Notes under the pieces: model-generated | Told to the model about the DNA's origin: nothing | Database searches by the model: none | What the model saw: only the letters and a program-made list of their open reading frames with translations | Part shown: positions 49,747 to 58,116 of the stretch, in pieces | How the letters are laid out: each line of letters starts with the position of its first letter | Numbering within the stretch: position 1 is the stretch's first letter | Assembly (NCBI RefSeq): GCF_900207585.1 | Contig: NZ_OAOP01000002.1 | Coordinates: forward strand, 62,001 to 126,000 | Length of the DNA: 64,000 bases | Reading direction: 5' to 3' | Source: Bacillus oleivorans | Lineage (GTDB): Bacteria > Bacillota > Bacilli > Bacillales > JC228 | Position numbers and translations under genes: made by a program

Positions 49747-50108
49747 TAAAAAGCCCCTCTTTCTGCACCCTTGGCTTCAATAATCTTTTCTACTTCATCT
49801 AGGCTTAAGGCAGATTGAGAAGCAATTTGTTTGATCGGAACCCCTTGCTTATGTAAGGAAAGAACTTGGTTCACAATAATTTCGTTTGGTTTTACAGAGT
49901 TCGCTGATAATGGTGAAGGACTGTGATCTACTAAGAGTTCTTCCTCTAATACTTTTAATCTTTTTTTAAACTGATAAGAATCTTGGATAACCTGGTAAGA
50001 TAGCTCTTCTAACTCGGTTTCCATTTGTTGGATACGGTTCGGCATAAACAAGGAACCAATGAATATTAAAATCGATGCGGCCATTACTATATAAAGTAGA
50101 AAATCCAT
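49746..50108 (-). CDS. yqzD: YqzD-like membrane-anchored protein with HTH-like end
   Basis: 120 aa. An N-terminal membrane helix (about residues 3-22), a coiled-coil stretch (about 27-60), and a C-terminal segment LHKQGVPIKQIASQSALSLDEVEKII that looks like a small helix-turn-helix. Forms a two-gene operon with the gene above. Function unknown; naming is by position and size. Confidence 0.65.
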   Translation of the reverse strand: MDFLLYIVMAASILIFIGSLFMPNRIQQMETELEELSYQVIQDSYQFKKRLKVLEEELLVDHSPSPLSANSVKPNEIIVNQVLSLHKQGVPIKQIASQSALSLDEVEKIIEAKGAERGAF

Positions 50109-50547
50109 ATTATTCCACCCTTTGCTGTAAGTCTAAAATAGTTATAACATACCAAGTCTATTTTCGGAACAAAATTGACGAAACTTCGTCAAACTTACAT
50201 GAAATTGTAATATTCTTTGTCGCAAATAAACGAAAAACAATAGAAATTTGATCAGAAACATGGAAAGTTAACCTGTATGAAATTTTTCTTCTTTCCTAAG
50301 GTCAGAACTGTCATAGGACCAACATTTTACGACAAAATGTGTTTATTGTCTGAATATTTTTCAGGTGCTACCATATATATAAGATGACATAAACAAAAAA
50401 AACTAAGCATACTATAATCTTTTGTTAACCAAAAACAAGGACAGTCGATTACCAGGGTTTTTTTATTAGAGTGTCTGAAAATAAAAGTACAAGCTGTTTT
50501 GCAGAGAAGCTAATGATTTAAAAATAAGCAGAAGGAAATGGTGGGAT
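50109..50547. other. 439-base gap between divergent genes; palindrome at 50175-50192
   Basis: No gene seen. The clearest structure is TTGACGAA-AC-TTCGTCAA at 50175-50192, a perfect inverted repeat about 70 bases before yqzD, operator-like in size. The rest is AT-rich. A possible -10 (TATAAT near 50413) could serve the gene at 50548, but I see no good -35. Confidence 0.5.
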
Positions 50548-51165
50548 ATGAAAGCAAATCTTAATCTTTTTTCAGATTTAATGTCAATGCCAGATACACG
50601 TCAATGCCGTGATTTAAAGAGTGTGCTGAAAAGCTATATTTGGTCTGATGGGGTACTCAATTTAACCGCTTCCGGGCCAAACACACTAAGCCAAATAAAT
50701 TGGAAAACTGAAAGTTTTTCCTTTGGAACAAAGGGAAAAGTATTACGGATTGAAATGTTTAACCATTCATCGATCACCAGACATGTTAAATTGTTTTTTG
50801 AAAGTGAATTTATTCCTCAATATCAGCAATACGCTTATATTTCTCCCCAAAATGACTGTATTTTTATTTTCAATGAAAAAAATATCCAATTAGTAAATGG
50901 TACCATTAATGGGGAGCCCATAAAGCAATGTGCTGTATTCCCGGCATTTGAATTAAAGAAGAAAATGAAAGCAAATCTAAAAAAAGGGAAGATTGAATAT
51001 AAGCCGATTGCCAGAGGCGCCATCAGTTCCATGTTCTCGTTAGAAACAGAAATCCCGCAAGGTGAATCCGTAACTGCCTGGGCCTGGGCAGTTCAGGGGA
51101 AGACGAATCATGAGGTTTTACAATGGAATGATGAAATCAAGAAAAACGTACTAGCATTGTCCTAA
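50548..51165 (+). CDS. Conserved-looking protein of unknown function
   Basis: 205 aa, not recognised. Good site AAGGAAATGGTGGG before the ATG. No signal peptide or membrane helix. Rich in predicted beta strands with alternating polar/hydrophobic residues, for example LRIEMFNHSSITRHVKLFFESEF, and it ends WAWAVQGKTNHEVLQWNDEIKK. A beta-sandwich, perhaps carbohydrate-binding-like, is a guess. Codon use looks like the neighbours. It stands alone between yqzD (divergent) and rpmG. Confidence 0.7.
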   Translation: MKANLNLFSDLMSMPDTRQCRDLKSVLKSYIWSDGVLNLTASGPNTLSQINWKTESFSFGTKGKVLRIEMFNHSSITRHVKLFFESEFIPQYQQYAYISPQNDCIFIFNEKNIQLVNGTINGEPIKQCAVFPAFELKKKMKANLKKGKIEYKPIARGAISSMFSLETEIPQGESVTAWAWAVQGKTNHEVLQWNDEIKKNVLALS

Positions 51166-51223
51166 AAAAAATGGTATCATAGAAAAGTCGTGTAAGATGC
51201 ATTTATAGTTTGGAGGGAAAACA

Positions 51224-51373
51224 ATGCGCGTGAATATTACATTGGCTTGCACAGAATGTGGTGAGCGTAACTATATTTCCACTAAAAACAAGCGTACGAA
51301 CCCAGATCGTCTTGAGCTAAAGAAATACTGCCCAAGAGAAAAGCGTACAACAGTACATCGTGAAACTAAGTAA
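51224..51373 (+). CDS. rpmG: 50S ribosomal protein L33
   Basis: 49 aa, the standard length. Sequence starts [20 protein letters not shown] and ends HRETK. It keeps the first CxxC pair and one further Cys (KKYCPRE), so the zinc-ribbon is only partly preserved. Site TGGAGGG before the ATG. Same place as B. subtilis rpmGA, before yqgN. Confidence 0.96.
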   Translation: MRVNITLACTECGERNYISTKNKRTNPDRLELKKYCPREKRTTVHRETK

Positions 51374-51412
51374 GCAGCAGGATATTTATCTTCGCTGCTT
51401 TTTATTTTTTTA
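51374..51412 (+). terminator. Terminator after rpmG
   Basis: AGCAGC and GCTGCT arms, with a 14-base loop, then a long T-rich tail. Confidence 0.75.
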
Positions 51413-51451
51413 TCTTATTGTGTTTATGACTTATTGTATTGAGGGATCACT

Positions 51452-52027
51452 ATGGACAAAACAAAAGAATTGATTCGAAAAGAAATGAAGACATGCCTTA
51501 AGCAATTGACTAAACCGGTTTATGAACAAAAGTCTTACTCGATTGCAGAAACGCTAATAAAGCAACCGGATTGGAAAAACGCACAGACAATTGGGATTAC
51601 ACTTTCAGTTTTTCCTGAAGTCGATACATATTTTATAATCAAACAAGCATGGCTGGAAAAGAAACAGGTAGCCGTTCCCAGATGTATTGTCCAACGCAGG
51701 CATCTGGACTTTAGACTGCTTTGTTCCTTTACCCAATTGGAAAATGTGTATATTCATTTATGGGAGCCCCAGCCTGCCGCAACAGAGTCAATTGAAAAAA
51801 AGGAGATTGACCTTTTAATCGTCCCTGGTTTAGCCTTTTCTTTAAGCGGATACCGGATCGGTTTTGGCGGGGGGTACTATGACCGTTATTTAGTTGATTT
51901 CCCAGGAAAAACACTTTCTCTAGCCTTTAAGGAACAGCTTATGGACTCAATACCAGCTGATCCATATGACCGAAAAATACAGCAAATTGTGACAGAAGGG
52001 ACTATTATTCAAACTGACAGAGAATAG
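51452..52027 (+). CDS. yqgN: 5-formyltetrahydrofolate cyclo-ligase
   Basis: 191 aa. The ATP/folate signature GYRIGFGGGYYDRYL is near residues 133-147, preceded by VPGLAFSLS. Converts 5-formyl-THF to 5,10-methenyl-THF in one-carbon metabolism. Start preceded by GAGGGATC. Length matches B. subtilis YqgN. Confidence 0.93.
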   Translation: MDKTKELIRKEMKTCLKQLTKPVYEQKSYSIAETLIKQPDWKNAQTIGITLSVFPEVDTYFIIKQAWLEKKQVAVPRCIVQRRHLDFRLLCSFTQLENVYIHLWEPQPAATESIEKKEIDLLIVPGLAFSLSGYRIGFGGGYYDRYLVDFPGKTLSLAFKEQLMDSIPADPYDRKIQQIVTEGTIIQTDRE

Positions 52028-52100
52028 CATGGCTTAAACAATATAAAAAAGAAGGATAAAGCTTCGTTCTCTTGCCAAACTAAGGGTAGGAGGGATGATT

Positions 52101-52280
52101 ATGTCTTCATTAATCAAATGGATCGTTGCTTGTCTAGCAGTTTTAACTGTTTACCGAAATCGGTATAAGATTGTGAATTTGTTATTAGGACAGTATTTTA
52201 TCCGAAAGCTGATGGTTCGATATTCCATGCAGCTCCCTTTTTTACGAGACAGGTTGATGCAAACTACATTTAAGATGTAA
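52101..52280 (+). CDS. yqgO: YqgO-like small protein
   Basis: 59 aa from ATG 52101, with GTAGGAGGG at the proper distance; ATG 52095 is too close. One hydrophobic N-terminal segment (about residues 4-20) and a basic remainder. Found in the same place and at the same size in B. subtilis (yqgN-yqgO-gluP). Function unknown. Confidence 0.75.
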   Translation: MSSLIKWIVACLAVLTVYRNRYKIVNLLLGQYFIRKLMVRYSMQLPFLRDRLMQTTFKM

Positions 52281-52288
52281 TACCAGCT

Positions 52289-52320
52289 GACAGAAGAGGA
52301 ATTGCTCTTCTGTTTTTTAT
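52289..52320 (+). terminator. Terminator after yqgO
   Basis: CAGAAGAG and CTCTTCTG arms with a 6-base loop, followed by TTTTTT. Confidence 0.85.
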
Positions 52321-52428
52321 ATATTTTTCCTTCTATTAATTTTGTTTTCTAAGACAAAGAGCCTGTATTCAGTTTAGAATATGGATAATCAGGTCGAATT
52401 TGTTTCGTTATAGAGAGGGTGCAAGCGC

Positions 52429-53982
52429 ATGAGTTTTCGGGAATCGTATTTGTTTTGGAAAATAGCCTATGAATTAACATCCTCTGGCAGGTATAGGCTT
52501 ATTTTTGAATCGAATAATGGGAAAGAAATATGGTTAGAAAAGGTGGAGGGGAAAGAGGCAGATCTCATTCATCTTAATCAATATAATCTTGACTGGTCGT
52601 ATTGGCTAAGGCAGCATAATGAACTGTCGATTAAACAGGCTCAAGAAATAAACACAAGATTATATAAAAAAACGGTTTCTGTTTTAAATATTTACATATC
52701 GCCATATCCACCCGTTGATGATGGTTTCGATGCTGTATCGGAATGGTACCAGCCTGCTAATAGTCCGGGATTGTCCTGGTATACAATGATTTTAGATCAG
52801 GCAGATCAGGGCAAGTCTCTTGATATGATTGCACAGCTGTGCGGGTTGGAATGGAAGGAACCTTTCCTTGAAACTCCTGATGAACGAGACGTTTTACAGT
52901 ACCAGGAATACACGAGACAATGGGCAGCTCAACAAAGAAAAACAGAAGAAAAAACGTTTCAACACGGTAAACCTATTTTCACTTTTTTCTTTATGGCGAT
53001 TCAGCTAGCTGTGTTTGCTTGGATGGAGATGGAAGGGTCAAGTCAGGATCCCAGAACATTACTTGAATTCGGGGCTAAATTTAATCCGCTCATCCTTGAA
53101 GGAGAATGGTACCGTTTAATTACGCCCATTTTTATCCATATCGGTGTTTTCCACTTACTTATGAATACAGTGGCATTATATTATTTAGGGGCTATTGTGG
53201 AGAGGATTTTTGGAAGCCTTCGCTTTTTCATAATTTATATGATTGCAGGTATTATGGGTTCAATTGCTAGCTTCGCGTTTAGCCCTACTCTATCGGCGGG
53301 AGCAAGCGGTGCTATATTTGGCTGTTTTGGTGCGCTTTTATATTTCGGAATGCTTCAGCCTAAACTATTCTTGAGGACAATAGGGTATAACATTTTTATT
53401 GTCATTGCTTTCAATTTAGCTTTAGGATTTACGATCCCTGGTATTGATAACGCTGGCCACATCGGGGGTCTAATCGGGGGATTTGCGGCAACGGGGATTG
53501 TTCACTTTCCAAAAAAATTCCGTTTATCCACTCAAGTGCTGTTTCTTGTCCTCACTCTTGGGATAGGAGCTGGCCTGCTCTATGCGGGAGCCCAGCAGGG
53601 TGTTCAGGAGGAGGAAGGAACCTATCTTGCTCATATCGCGCAACAATATGCAGAGGAGGAAAACTATGAAAAAGCTTATGAACTTGTCAAAGCCTATGAC
53701 CTTGAAAATGGGGAGCCCTCTGCAGATATTTATTTTATCATGTCCTATATCGAATTCCAGTGGCAGGAATATGATTTAGCCGGCTCTCATTTAAAGCAAG
53801 TAATCGAAATTAGCCCAGATTATCACCAGGCCTACTACAATTTATCGCTTGTATATTATAACCTTGGGCAGTTAGAAGAAGCGTATGAATGGGCTAAACA
53901 GGCAAGAGAGATAAATCCTGGCAATGATCAATACAAGCAATGGACAGATGATCTTAGTCAATTTGTTGGCGGAGAACAATAG
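52429..53982 (+). CDS. gluP: Rhomboid intramembrane serine protease GluP
   Basis: 517 aa (B. subtilis YqgP, 507). A soluble N-terminal domain of about 180 residues, then a rhomboid core of seven helices. The catalytic dyad is Ser293 in GASGAIFG and His344 in NAGHIGG. C-terminal TPR repeats follow (about 405-515). In B. subtilis GluP cleaves membrane proteins such as the Mg transporter MgtE together with FtsH. The 3' end overlaps the convergent gene by 29 bases. Confidence 0.94.
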   Translation: MSFRESYLFWKIAYELTSSGRYRLIFESNNGKEIWLEKVEGKEADLIHLNQYNLDWSYWLRQHNELSIKQAQEINTRLYKKTVSVLNIYISPYPPVDDGFDAVSEWYQPANSPGLSWYTMILDQADQGKSLDMIAQLCGLEWKEPFLETPDERDVLQYQEYTRQWAAQQRKTEEKTFQHGKPIFTFFFMAIQLAVFAWMEMEGSSQDPRTLLEFGAKFNPLILEGEWYRLITPIFIHIGVFHLLMNTVALYYLGAIVERIFGSLRFFIIYMIAGIMGSIASFAFSPTLSAGASGAIFGCFGALLYFGMLQPKLFLRTIGYNIFIVIAFNLALGFTIPGIDNAGHIGGLIGGFAATGIVHFPKKFRLSTQVLFLVLTLGIGAGLLYAGAQQGVQEEEGTYLAHIAQQYAEEENYEKAYELVKAYDLENGEPSADIYFIMSYIEFQWQEYDLAGSHLKQVIEISPDYHQAYYNLSLVYYNLGQLEEAYEWAKQAREINPGNDQYKQWTDDLSQFVGGEQ

Positions 53983-54823
53983 ATTCTCCGCTTTTTGTTT
54001 CTGTTAAAACGAAGAGATGAGTTCGATCCTTTGCCACTAAAATAAGAGGCATAATACTATCCAATGCATCTTCTAAAGAACCGTCTGGCTTTTTAATTCC
54101 TAAATAATAATTTTTGTAAAGTCCCTCCCATAATTGTCCGACGATTTTTTTTGTTTCAAGCAAAGAAAAACCCGGTAATGGCCTATCATCAAACTGAGCA
54201 ATTTGAATTAAAGGAAAAGCTTGATATTGATCGAGATTTATATTAAATTTGTCAGCAGCTTTTCTCCAGCTTTTTTCTAATCTATTTCTCACGACCTGAT
54301 CAATGGTGTTTTTCCATTTTTCCTCTTCTTCATTCTCAGGATGCCTGAAGCTTTCAAAAGGACTAAATTGAGAATCAATAATATAGAGAAAATCGCTGGA
54401 AAGCTTTTGAGCACTTCCGATTTTTTCACCTCGGTGAATTTCGGAAAAGTGAAAAGTGATTGCTTGAATCAATTGTGAATCCTTAAAAAATAAGGTGCTT
54501 TCTTGTAAAATATCACTCACATTCTGCTTCCATTCTCCCATCTTCCCCTTTAGCCTTCCGCCTTCAAAAAGAAGAGCAACATCTTGCCGGTAAAAGGCCT
54601 TTTGATCCAAGGAGGATTGACTTTTCCAGCTAATTTCATACGGTCCATCAGGACTTTTTTGATTTAAGGTTAAGGTTGTGTAGCCAGAGTCATACCGTGC
54701 TGTGGGATCGGGAGGAAAATAGGTGAAGCTTTCTTCGGCCTTATTTGATATATGCCAGTAAAAGCCTGTAAATGCAAGGATAAAGGCTGTGATTGTAATG
54801 AAGACCCACTTATTTTTTAGCAT
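53954..54823 (-). CDS. Membrane-anchored protein of unknown function
   Basis: 289 aa, not recognised. An N-terminal membrane anchor (about residues 7-24, no lipobox Cys) leads to a soluble, probably external domain of about 260 residues with no known catalytic motif. GAGATT-type site before the ATG; weak. Convergent with gluP with a 29-base overlap of coding ends and no terminator between them. Divergent from the spoVAF-like gene by about 150 bases. Confidence 0.75.
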   Translation of the reverse strand: MLKNKWVFITITAFILAFTGFYWHISNKAEESFTYFPPDPTARYDSGYTTLTLNQKSPDGPYEISWKSQSSLDQKAFYRQDVALLFEGGRLKGKMGEWKQNVSDILQESTLFFKDSQLIQAITFHFSEIHRGEKIGSAQKLSSDFLYIIDSQFSPFESFRHPENEEEEKWKNTIDQVVRNRLEKSWRKAADKFNINLDQYQAFPLIQIAQFDDRPLPGFSLLETKKIVGQLWEGLYKNYYLGIKKPDGSLEDALDSIMPLILVAKDRTHLFVLTETKSGESIVLRQQID

Positions 54824-54975
54824 GAGCTAATCTCCCTCCCTAACAGCATACCTCTCAACACTATATGTTTGTCTATTCCCAGTTATGAAGGCTTGGCCGA
54901 AATAAATGTATGTTTTTTTATGGGAAGGCCAAAAATGTATAGTATGAATGGTTCGGATAATGGGAGTTGACTACT

Positions 54976-56445
54976 ATGACAGAATCAAAGACAGACCAGA
55001 AATATCCGGTTTCAAATGATTTAAAAGAAAATGTCAAAACGATGAACGACCTGCTTCAAGTAGATAAAAGTTTTGACGTGATTCGCCTTGATTTGAATTA
55101 CGCAAATAAGGATATGGCTTTATATTTAGTTGATGGATTTGCAAAAGATGATATTCTGCACTTGCTTATGAAGTACCTGTCTAAATTAGAAGAATCTCAG
55201 CTGGATGGTGATACGCTTCAGCTTCTTTTAAAACGGTTTATCCCCTATATAGAAATAGATACGATTGATGATTTGGAGAAGGCTGCGGATACAGTCCTGG
55301 CAGGTCCATCTATTTTATTAGTGGATGGTGTTCAGGAAGCAATCCAAATTGACGCCAGAACCTATCCGGCCCGAATGCCTCAAGAGCCGGATTTAGAAAG
55401 AGTCGTACGCGGCTCAAGGGATGGATTTGTGGAAACTCTTGTTTTTAATACGGCTTTAACAAGAAGAAGAATACGAGATAAATCATTAAGAATGGAATAT
55501 TTACAAATTGGGAGAAGATCAAAAACCGACATCGCGATTTGTTATATTGAAGAAATTGTCGATCCCAAGCTTGTGGAAATGGTTCGGGAATCGATTAAGA
55601 AGATTGATACCGATGGCTTGCCAATGGCTGAGAAAACGGTTGAAGAATACATATCAGGGCGACACTGGAATCCCAATCCGGTCGTACGGTATACAGAAAG
55701 ACCAGACACGGTCGCTGTTCATTTATATGAGGGACATGTCTGTATCATTGTCGATGGCTCTCCGAGTGTTCTTATTTCACCAACAACGTTTTGGCATCAT
55801 CTCCAGCATATTGAGGAATATCGCAATAAACCAATTGTAGGAGCCTACATGAGGCTAGTTCGCTTTATAGCAGTTTGGGGATCCTTATTTTTATTGCCAT
55901 TATATTATTTATTTTCAATCCATCCCGAATTACTGCCAGATGCGCTTGAATTTATCGGACCAAAAGATACGGGGAATATGCCTCTTCTTATGCAGTTCAT
56001 AATCATTGAAGTAGGATTAGATATATTGAGGATGGCTGCGATCCATACTCCGAATGCATTAGGGACTGCCTTAGGATTGGTTGCAGCCCTTATGATTGGA
56101 CAAGTAGCGGTAGAGGTAGGACTATTTATTAATGAGGTGATTCTTTATTTATCGATTGCTGCAATAGGAACATTTACTACACCAAGTTATGAGTTAAGTT
56201 TGGCTAATCGGCTTGTACGGATCTTTATTTTAATAAGTACAGCATTATTTGGGGTTTATGGGTTCGTTTTGAGCACAACCATTTGGATCTTATGGCTAAC
56301 CTCAGTCCGTTCATTTAATGTTCCGTACATGTGGCCATTTATCCCCTTTAATTATAAGGCGTTTAGAGACGTTTTAATTCGTTCACCGCTGCCTTTAAAA
56401 AATAGGAGACCAAGATTTCTTCATCCAAGAGATCCCGACAGATAA
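54976..56445 (+). CDS. SpoVAF-like spore germination protein (GerA family)
   Basis: About 489 aa from ATG 54976 (site GGGAG); a TTG 9 bases earlier is less likely. A soluble N-terminal half (residues 1-290) with VVRGSRDGFVETLVFNTALTRRRIRD and RYTERPD is followed by five or six membrane helices and a basic tail. Close in sequence and length to B. subtilis SpoVAF, which belongs to the GerAA/A-subunit family acting in the spore inner membrane. There is no spoVA operon around it, so this is a stand-alone paralogue or relocated copy. Expected forespore expression is an inference. Confidence 0.88.
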   Translation: MTESKTDQKYPVSNDLKENVKTMNDLLQVDKSFDVIRLDLNYANKDMALYLVDGFAKDDILHLLMKYLSKLEESQLDGDTLQLLLKRFIPYIEIDTIDDLEKAADTVLAGPSILLVDGVQEAIQIDARTYPARMPQEPDLERVVRGSRDGFVETLVFNTALTRRRIRDKSLRMEYLQIGRRSKTDIAICYIEEIVDPKLVEMVRESIKKIDTDGLPMAEKTVEEYISGRHWNPNPVVRYTERPDTVAVHLYEGHVCIIVDGSPSVLISPTTFWHHLQHIEEYRNKPIVGAYMRLVRFIAVWGSLFLLPLYYLFSIHPELLPDALEFIGPKDTGNMPLLMQFIIIEVGLDILRMAAIHTPNALGTALGLVAALMIGQVAVEVGLFINEVILYLSIAAIGTFTTPSYELSLANRLVRIFILISTALFGVYGFVLSTTIWILWLTSVRSFNVPYMWPFIPFNYKAFRDVLIRSPLPLKNRRPRFLHPRDPDR

Positions 56446-56472
56446 GACAGGAGAAAGATCCTGTCTTTTTCT
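56445..56472 (+). terminator. Terminator after the spoVAF-like gene
   Basis: AGACAGGA and TCCTGTCT arms with a short loop, followed by TTTT. Confidence 0.85.
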
Positions 56473-56630
56473 CTGATAAGAAAATAGTATAAAGATAATA
56501 CAAATTTGTTACCTGCGGTTCAGCCCTGTCCGTACGTCTCTAAACGGGTGCTTCCGCTTTTGTTTTTACTTGTGTAGATTTCTTCCTTTCCGTATACTTT
56601 TAATGGAAGAAAAAGAAGAGGGTAAAAAAT

Positions 56631-56837
56631 ATGAAAACATTATATGATGTACAGCAGTTCTTAAAAGAATATGGCACTATTATTTATATAGGAGACCGTT
56701 TGGCTGATTTGCAGCTGATGGAAGAAGAACTCAAAGAGCTTTACCAGTCACAGTTAATTGAAACAAAAGATTATCAAAGTGCGATTTTACTGATTAGAAG
56801 TGAAATTACAAAAGAGTTGGAGCGGAGAAAGGGGTAA
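56631..56837 (+). CDS. yqgQ: YqgQ family protein (DUF910)
   Basis: 68 aa helical protein starting MKTLYDVQQFLKEYGTIIYI, DUF910 family (B. subtilis YqgQ, 71 aa). Good site AAGAGGG. It lies 7 bases before glcK, as elsewhere in Bacillus. A nucleic-acid-binding role has been suggested for the family but is unproven. Confidence 0.9.
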   Translation: MKTLYDVQQFLKEYGTIIYIGDRLADLQLMEEELKELYQSQLIETKDYQSAILLIRSEITKELERRKG

Positions 56838-56844
56838 AGGAAAA

Positions 56845-57789
56845 ATGAATGAAAACGTTTTAGCAGGGGTGGATTTGGGGGGTACCACAACGAAAATGGG
56901 ATTGTTTTCTCAAACCGGTGAATTGCTGAATAAATGGGATATCCCGACTGACTTGAGTAACAATGGAACCCAAATTGTTCCGTCGATTGCCCATTCGCTA
57001 GAAGAGAAGCTTTTAAAATTACATATTGAAAAAAATCAGGTAATCGGTGTAGGGGTTGGAGCACCAGGATCCGTTCATGTTGAGAAGGGAATTATCTTTG
57101 AGGCAGTAAATCTCGGGTGGAAGCAATTTCCATTGAAAGCAGAATTAGAAAAAGCAATAGGATTGTCTGTCACGACCGAAAATGATGCTAATTGTGCGGC
57201 TCTTGGAGAAATGTGGATGGGTGCGGGAAAAGGCGCAAAAGACATGGTATGTGTAACCCTAGGTACAGGTGTTGGCGGCGGGATCATTACAAATGGCCAA
57301 GTAGTGCATGGCATAAAAGGTGCTGGCGGCGAAATCGGGCATATGACGATTGTCCCTGAGAATGGACTTCCATGTAATTGCGGGAAGACAGGCTGTTTAG
57401 AAACAGTCGCATCTGCTACAGGGATCGTAAGGCTGGCTAAACAGAGTCTTGCAGATTTTACGGGTGAAACCATTCTAAATAGAGCAGATCTTAGTGCGAA
57501 ATCGATATTTGATGCAGCAGAAAAAGGGGATGCCTTTGCTAAACAAGTAGTAGAAAAAGTTGCATTTTATCTTGGCTGGGCATTAAGTCATCTTGGAAAT
57601 ACATTAAATCCAGAAAAGATTGTTATAGGCGGAGGAGTCTCCCGCGCAGGAAATACGCTGCTTGAACCAGTCAATCAATATTTTTACAGTTTTTCATTTC
57701 CGACAGTTCAGGAATCGACTAGCTTAAGTGTGGCCACCCTTGGAAATGATGCAGGCATATATGGTGCGGCATGGCTAGCTCATAAATAA
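56845..57789 (+). CDS. glcK: Glucokinase (ROK family)
   Basis: 314 aa from ATG 56845 (site AAAGGA). N-terminal phosphate-binding GVDLGGTTTKMG, the ROK zinc motif CNCGKTGCLE, and GEIGHMTI with the conserved His. Phosphorylates free glucose to glucose-6-phosphate. In B. subtilis glcK (yqgR) follows yqgQ in the same way. Confidence 0.94.
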   Translation: MNENVLAGVDLGGTTTKMGLFSQTGELLNKWDIPTDLSNNGTQIVPSIAHSLEEKLLKLHIEKNQVIGVGVGAPGSVHVEKGIIFEAVNLGWKQFPLKAELEKAIGLSVTTENDANCAALGEMWMGAGKGAKDMVCVTLGTGVGGGIITNGQVVHGIKGAGGEIGHMTIVPENGLPCNCGKTGCLETVASATGIVRLAKQSLADFTGETILNRADLSAKSIFDAAEKGDAFAKQVVEKVAFYLGWALSHLGNTLNPEKIVIGGGVSRAGNTLLEPVNQYFYSFSFPTVQESTSLSVATLGNDAGIYGAAWLAHK

Positions 57790-57917
57790 AAACCCTCCTC
57801 CTATAAGCAATTATTTTTCAAAAAATGTCGAATGATAGATATTTAACCTAGGATTAAATTCAAATGTGACTTAAGACTACATGTCAATTGTATCATTTTT
57901 AAAAAAATGGACGAGTT

Positions 57918-57944
57918 TGAAACCATTTTATGGTTTTAACCGTC
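57918..57944 (+). promoter_or_regulatory. ECF-type (sigma-M-like) promoter before LTA synthase
   Basis: TGAAAC at 57918-57923, a 17-base spacer and CGTC at 57941-57944 fit the ECF promoters of Bacillus, with CGTC favouring sigma-M/X over sigma-W. The predicted leader is about 165 bases. The 327-base gap between glcK and yqgS holds this promoter and the hairpin described next; I see nothing else in it. Confidence 0.6.
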
Positions 57945-57959
57945 TATAATAGGGGTAAC

Positions 57960-58001
57960 AAAATTTACACTAAATTATTATTCTAACAGTGTGTAAATTT
58001 T
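57960..58001 (+). repeat. Perfect inverted repeat in the yqgS leader
   Basis: AAAATTTACAC and GTGTAAATTTT are perfect 11-base arms with a 20-base spacer. It begins at or just after the predicted transcription start, so it would form a hairpin at the 5' end of the mRNA. Confidence 0.6.
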
Positions 58002-58116
58002 CATTTGATTTTTTGTTAAGAACGTATTAAGATTATCCAAGGTTCAATTTCAAATCCTTTTTTTGCTAAAACTATAAATAAATTACAGGGGATGTAGTTT
58101 ATAGGAGGTTATTATT

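Noticed and set aside
57964-57991. Possible PhoP box before yqgS
   Set aside because: One TTTACA is present, but neighbouring 11-bp positions do not match; the TTTACA belongs to the inverted repeat.
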